Positions 5,901 through 6,785 of a stretch of 6,785 nt of DNA are shown here, in pieces. Under the pieces are notes generated by a model, which was not told the origin of the DNA, ran no database searches, and was given only the letters and a program-made list of their open reading frames with translations. The stretch covers positions 1 through 6,785 of the forward strand of contig CANPZA010000081.1 in NCBI GenBank assembly GCA_947588915.1. The letters are read 5' to 3'. This DNA is from an uncultured Clostridia bacterium. GTDB taxonomy: Bacteria > Bacillota_A > Clostridia > TANB77 > CAG-508. Within the stretch, counting starts at the first letter, position 1. Each line of letters starts with the position of its first letter. The translations under genes were made by a program, and so were the position numbers.

Positions 5901-6785
5901 AATAGTGCAAGATAGACTAGACAAAGAATTAGAATCAATAATCAAAAATGGATTTTCAGTAATGTATATAATAGCACAAAAATTAGTATGGAAATCAAAT
6001 GAAGATGGATATATAGTAGGTTCAAGAGGTTCAGTAGGTTCATCCTTAGCAGCATATATGACAGGAATAACAGAAGTAAACTCACTTCCAGCACATTATA
6101 GGTGCCCTAACTGTAAATATTCAGACTTTACAGACTATGGATATAAAAATGGATTTGACTTGCCAGACAAAGATTGCCCAAAATGTGGACACAAATTGGA
6201 TAAAGATGGTATGGACATCCCATTTGAAACTTTCTTAGGATTTAATGGAGACAAAGAACCTGACATAGACTTAAACTTCTCAGGAGAATATCAAGCAAAA
6301 GCACATAGATACACAGAAGTAATATTTGGAAAAGGAACAACCTTTAAAGCAGGAACAATAGGCACAGTAGCAGATAAAACAGCCTATGGATATGTAAAAA
6401 AATACTTTGAAGAAAGACATATTCCAATAAATAGAGCAGAAGCACAAAGACTAGCTACACGGTTGTACAGGAATAAAAAGAACAACAGGGCAACATCCAG
6501 GAGGAATAATAGTAGTACCAAAAGGACGAGAAATTTACGAATTTTGTCCAGTACAACATCCAGCAGATGACCCAAACTCAGACATTATAACAACACACTT
6601 TGACTACCACTCAATAGACCAAAACTTATTAAAACTAGACATACTAGGACATGATGACCCAACAATGATAAGGATGTTACAAGACATAACAGGAAAAGAC
6701 CCAACAAAAGTACCATTAGATGACAAAGAAACAATGTCAATATTTAGTTCAACAAAAGCACTAGGAGTAACACCAGAACAAATAC
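2962..6785 (+). CDS. polC: DNA polymerase III alpha subunit, Gram-positive type (PolC), with two OB folds, a +1 frameshift and the 3' end outside the window
   Basis: This is the replicative polymerase of low-GC Gram-positives, with built-in proofreading. Order of parts: N-terminal domain (1-170), charged linker, OB fold 1 (234-329), OB fold 2 (359-453), first PHP part (470-545; [23 protein letters not shown]), DEDDh exonuclease (554-723; DLETTG with D561/E563, HNAPFD at 641-646, HRALDD at 699-704), second PHP part (from 749; CDVHF at 874-878), then the polymerase core. The core shows GSRGSVGSS (1020-1028), a Zn site C1048/C1051/C1072/C1075, and catalytic D1101 and D1103 in [11 protein letters not shown]. 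After T1166 an extra C (6460) shifts the frame; uncorrected, the product ends at 1202. Skipping that C restores [15 protein letters not shown] and LDILGHD (third catalytic Asp, D1226), and the frame stays open to the edge. From memory, the Geobacillus aspartates are 973, 975 and 1098, so all three are offset by 128. This fits extra material upstream of the palm only. The gene is essential in relatives, so an unrescued break is unlikely. Confidence 0.95.
3661..4320 (+). repeat. Tandem duplication of the OB-fold coding segment within polC
   Basis: Two segments, 3661-3948 and 4036-4320, encode similar domains joined by an acidic linker of about 29 residues. Matching landmarks include [18 protein letters not shown] with [38 protein letters not shown] with [20 protein letters not shown], and [14 protein letters not shown] with [14 protein letters not shown]. 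The protein similarity is clear while the DNA has diverged, so the duplication is old rather than an assembly repeat. Confidence 0.8.
6457..6466 (+). other. +1 frameshift site in polC (extra C before GGT, making CGG)
   Basis: The zero frame reads GCT ACA CGG TTG TAC AGG. Skipping C6460 gives ACA GGT TGT ACA GGA, restoring the invariant T-G-C-T-G of the PolC palm. The site is not in a homopolymer. The zero-frame stop is distant (TGA at 6568-6570). Only a weak 5-bp GTTGT/ACAAC stem is possible just downstream, and no upstream Shine-Dalgarno is seen. Confidence 0.9.

Noticed and set aside
1..6785. tRNA, rRNA, CRISPR array or insertion sequence ends
   Set aside because: I found no cloverleaf, no regularly spaced repeats and no transposase-like frames or terminal inverted repeats flanked by target duplications.

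Overview
The window looks like chromosomal DNA from a very AT-rich Firmicute, most likely an uncultured gut-type Clostridium relative. Three points support this: the standard genetic code with A/T-ending codons, a Gram-positive-type replicative polymerase (PolC), and strong Shine-Dalgarno sequences with extended -10 promoters. The species cannot be named from the sequence.

Layout, left to right. At 1-267 (minus strand) lies the remnant of a reverse transcriptase. It runs off the left edge, has no recognisable N-terminus, and has lost an internal block that should carry the first catalytic aspartate. A palindromic hairpin (254-281) and a near-consensus sigma-A promoter (321-349) follow. The promoter serves a two-gene plus-strand unit: a membrane-anchored protein with two cadherin-like beta-sandwich domains (377-1489), then a cytoplasmic GH3 beta-N-acetylglucosaminidase of the NagZ type (1503-2589). 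The unit ends at a perfect 15-bp hairpin terminator (2596-2632). On its other side a 38-residue Cys/Gly-rich membrane miniprotein (2653-2769, minus strand) converges on the same hairpin. A divergent intergenic region (2770-2961) holds a possible sporulation-type promoter for the miniprotein, a 9-bp direct repeat, and an extended -10 promoter for polC. The rest (2962 to the right edge) is polC, the alpha subunit of replicative DNA polymerase III; its 3' end lies outside the window.

Main observation. Both nagZ and polC are broken by one extra C (1932 and 6460). In each case the C sits directly before the first G of a conserved glycine codon and creates a CGG codon in the zero frame. By my reading these are the only two CGG triplets on the plus strand of the window, and no gene here uses CGG as an in-frame arginine codon. 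The many A-runs, where random indel errors would be expected, are all in frame. This could be a systematic sequencing artefact. It could also be +1 recoding at an unassigned or untranslatable CGG codon, which would explain how an essential gene such as polC tolerates the insertion.

Second, this PolC has two OB-fold domains in tandem before the PHP domain instead of the usual one. The miniprotein and the reverse transcriptase remnant are smaller points of interest.
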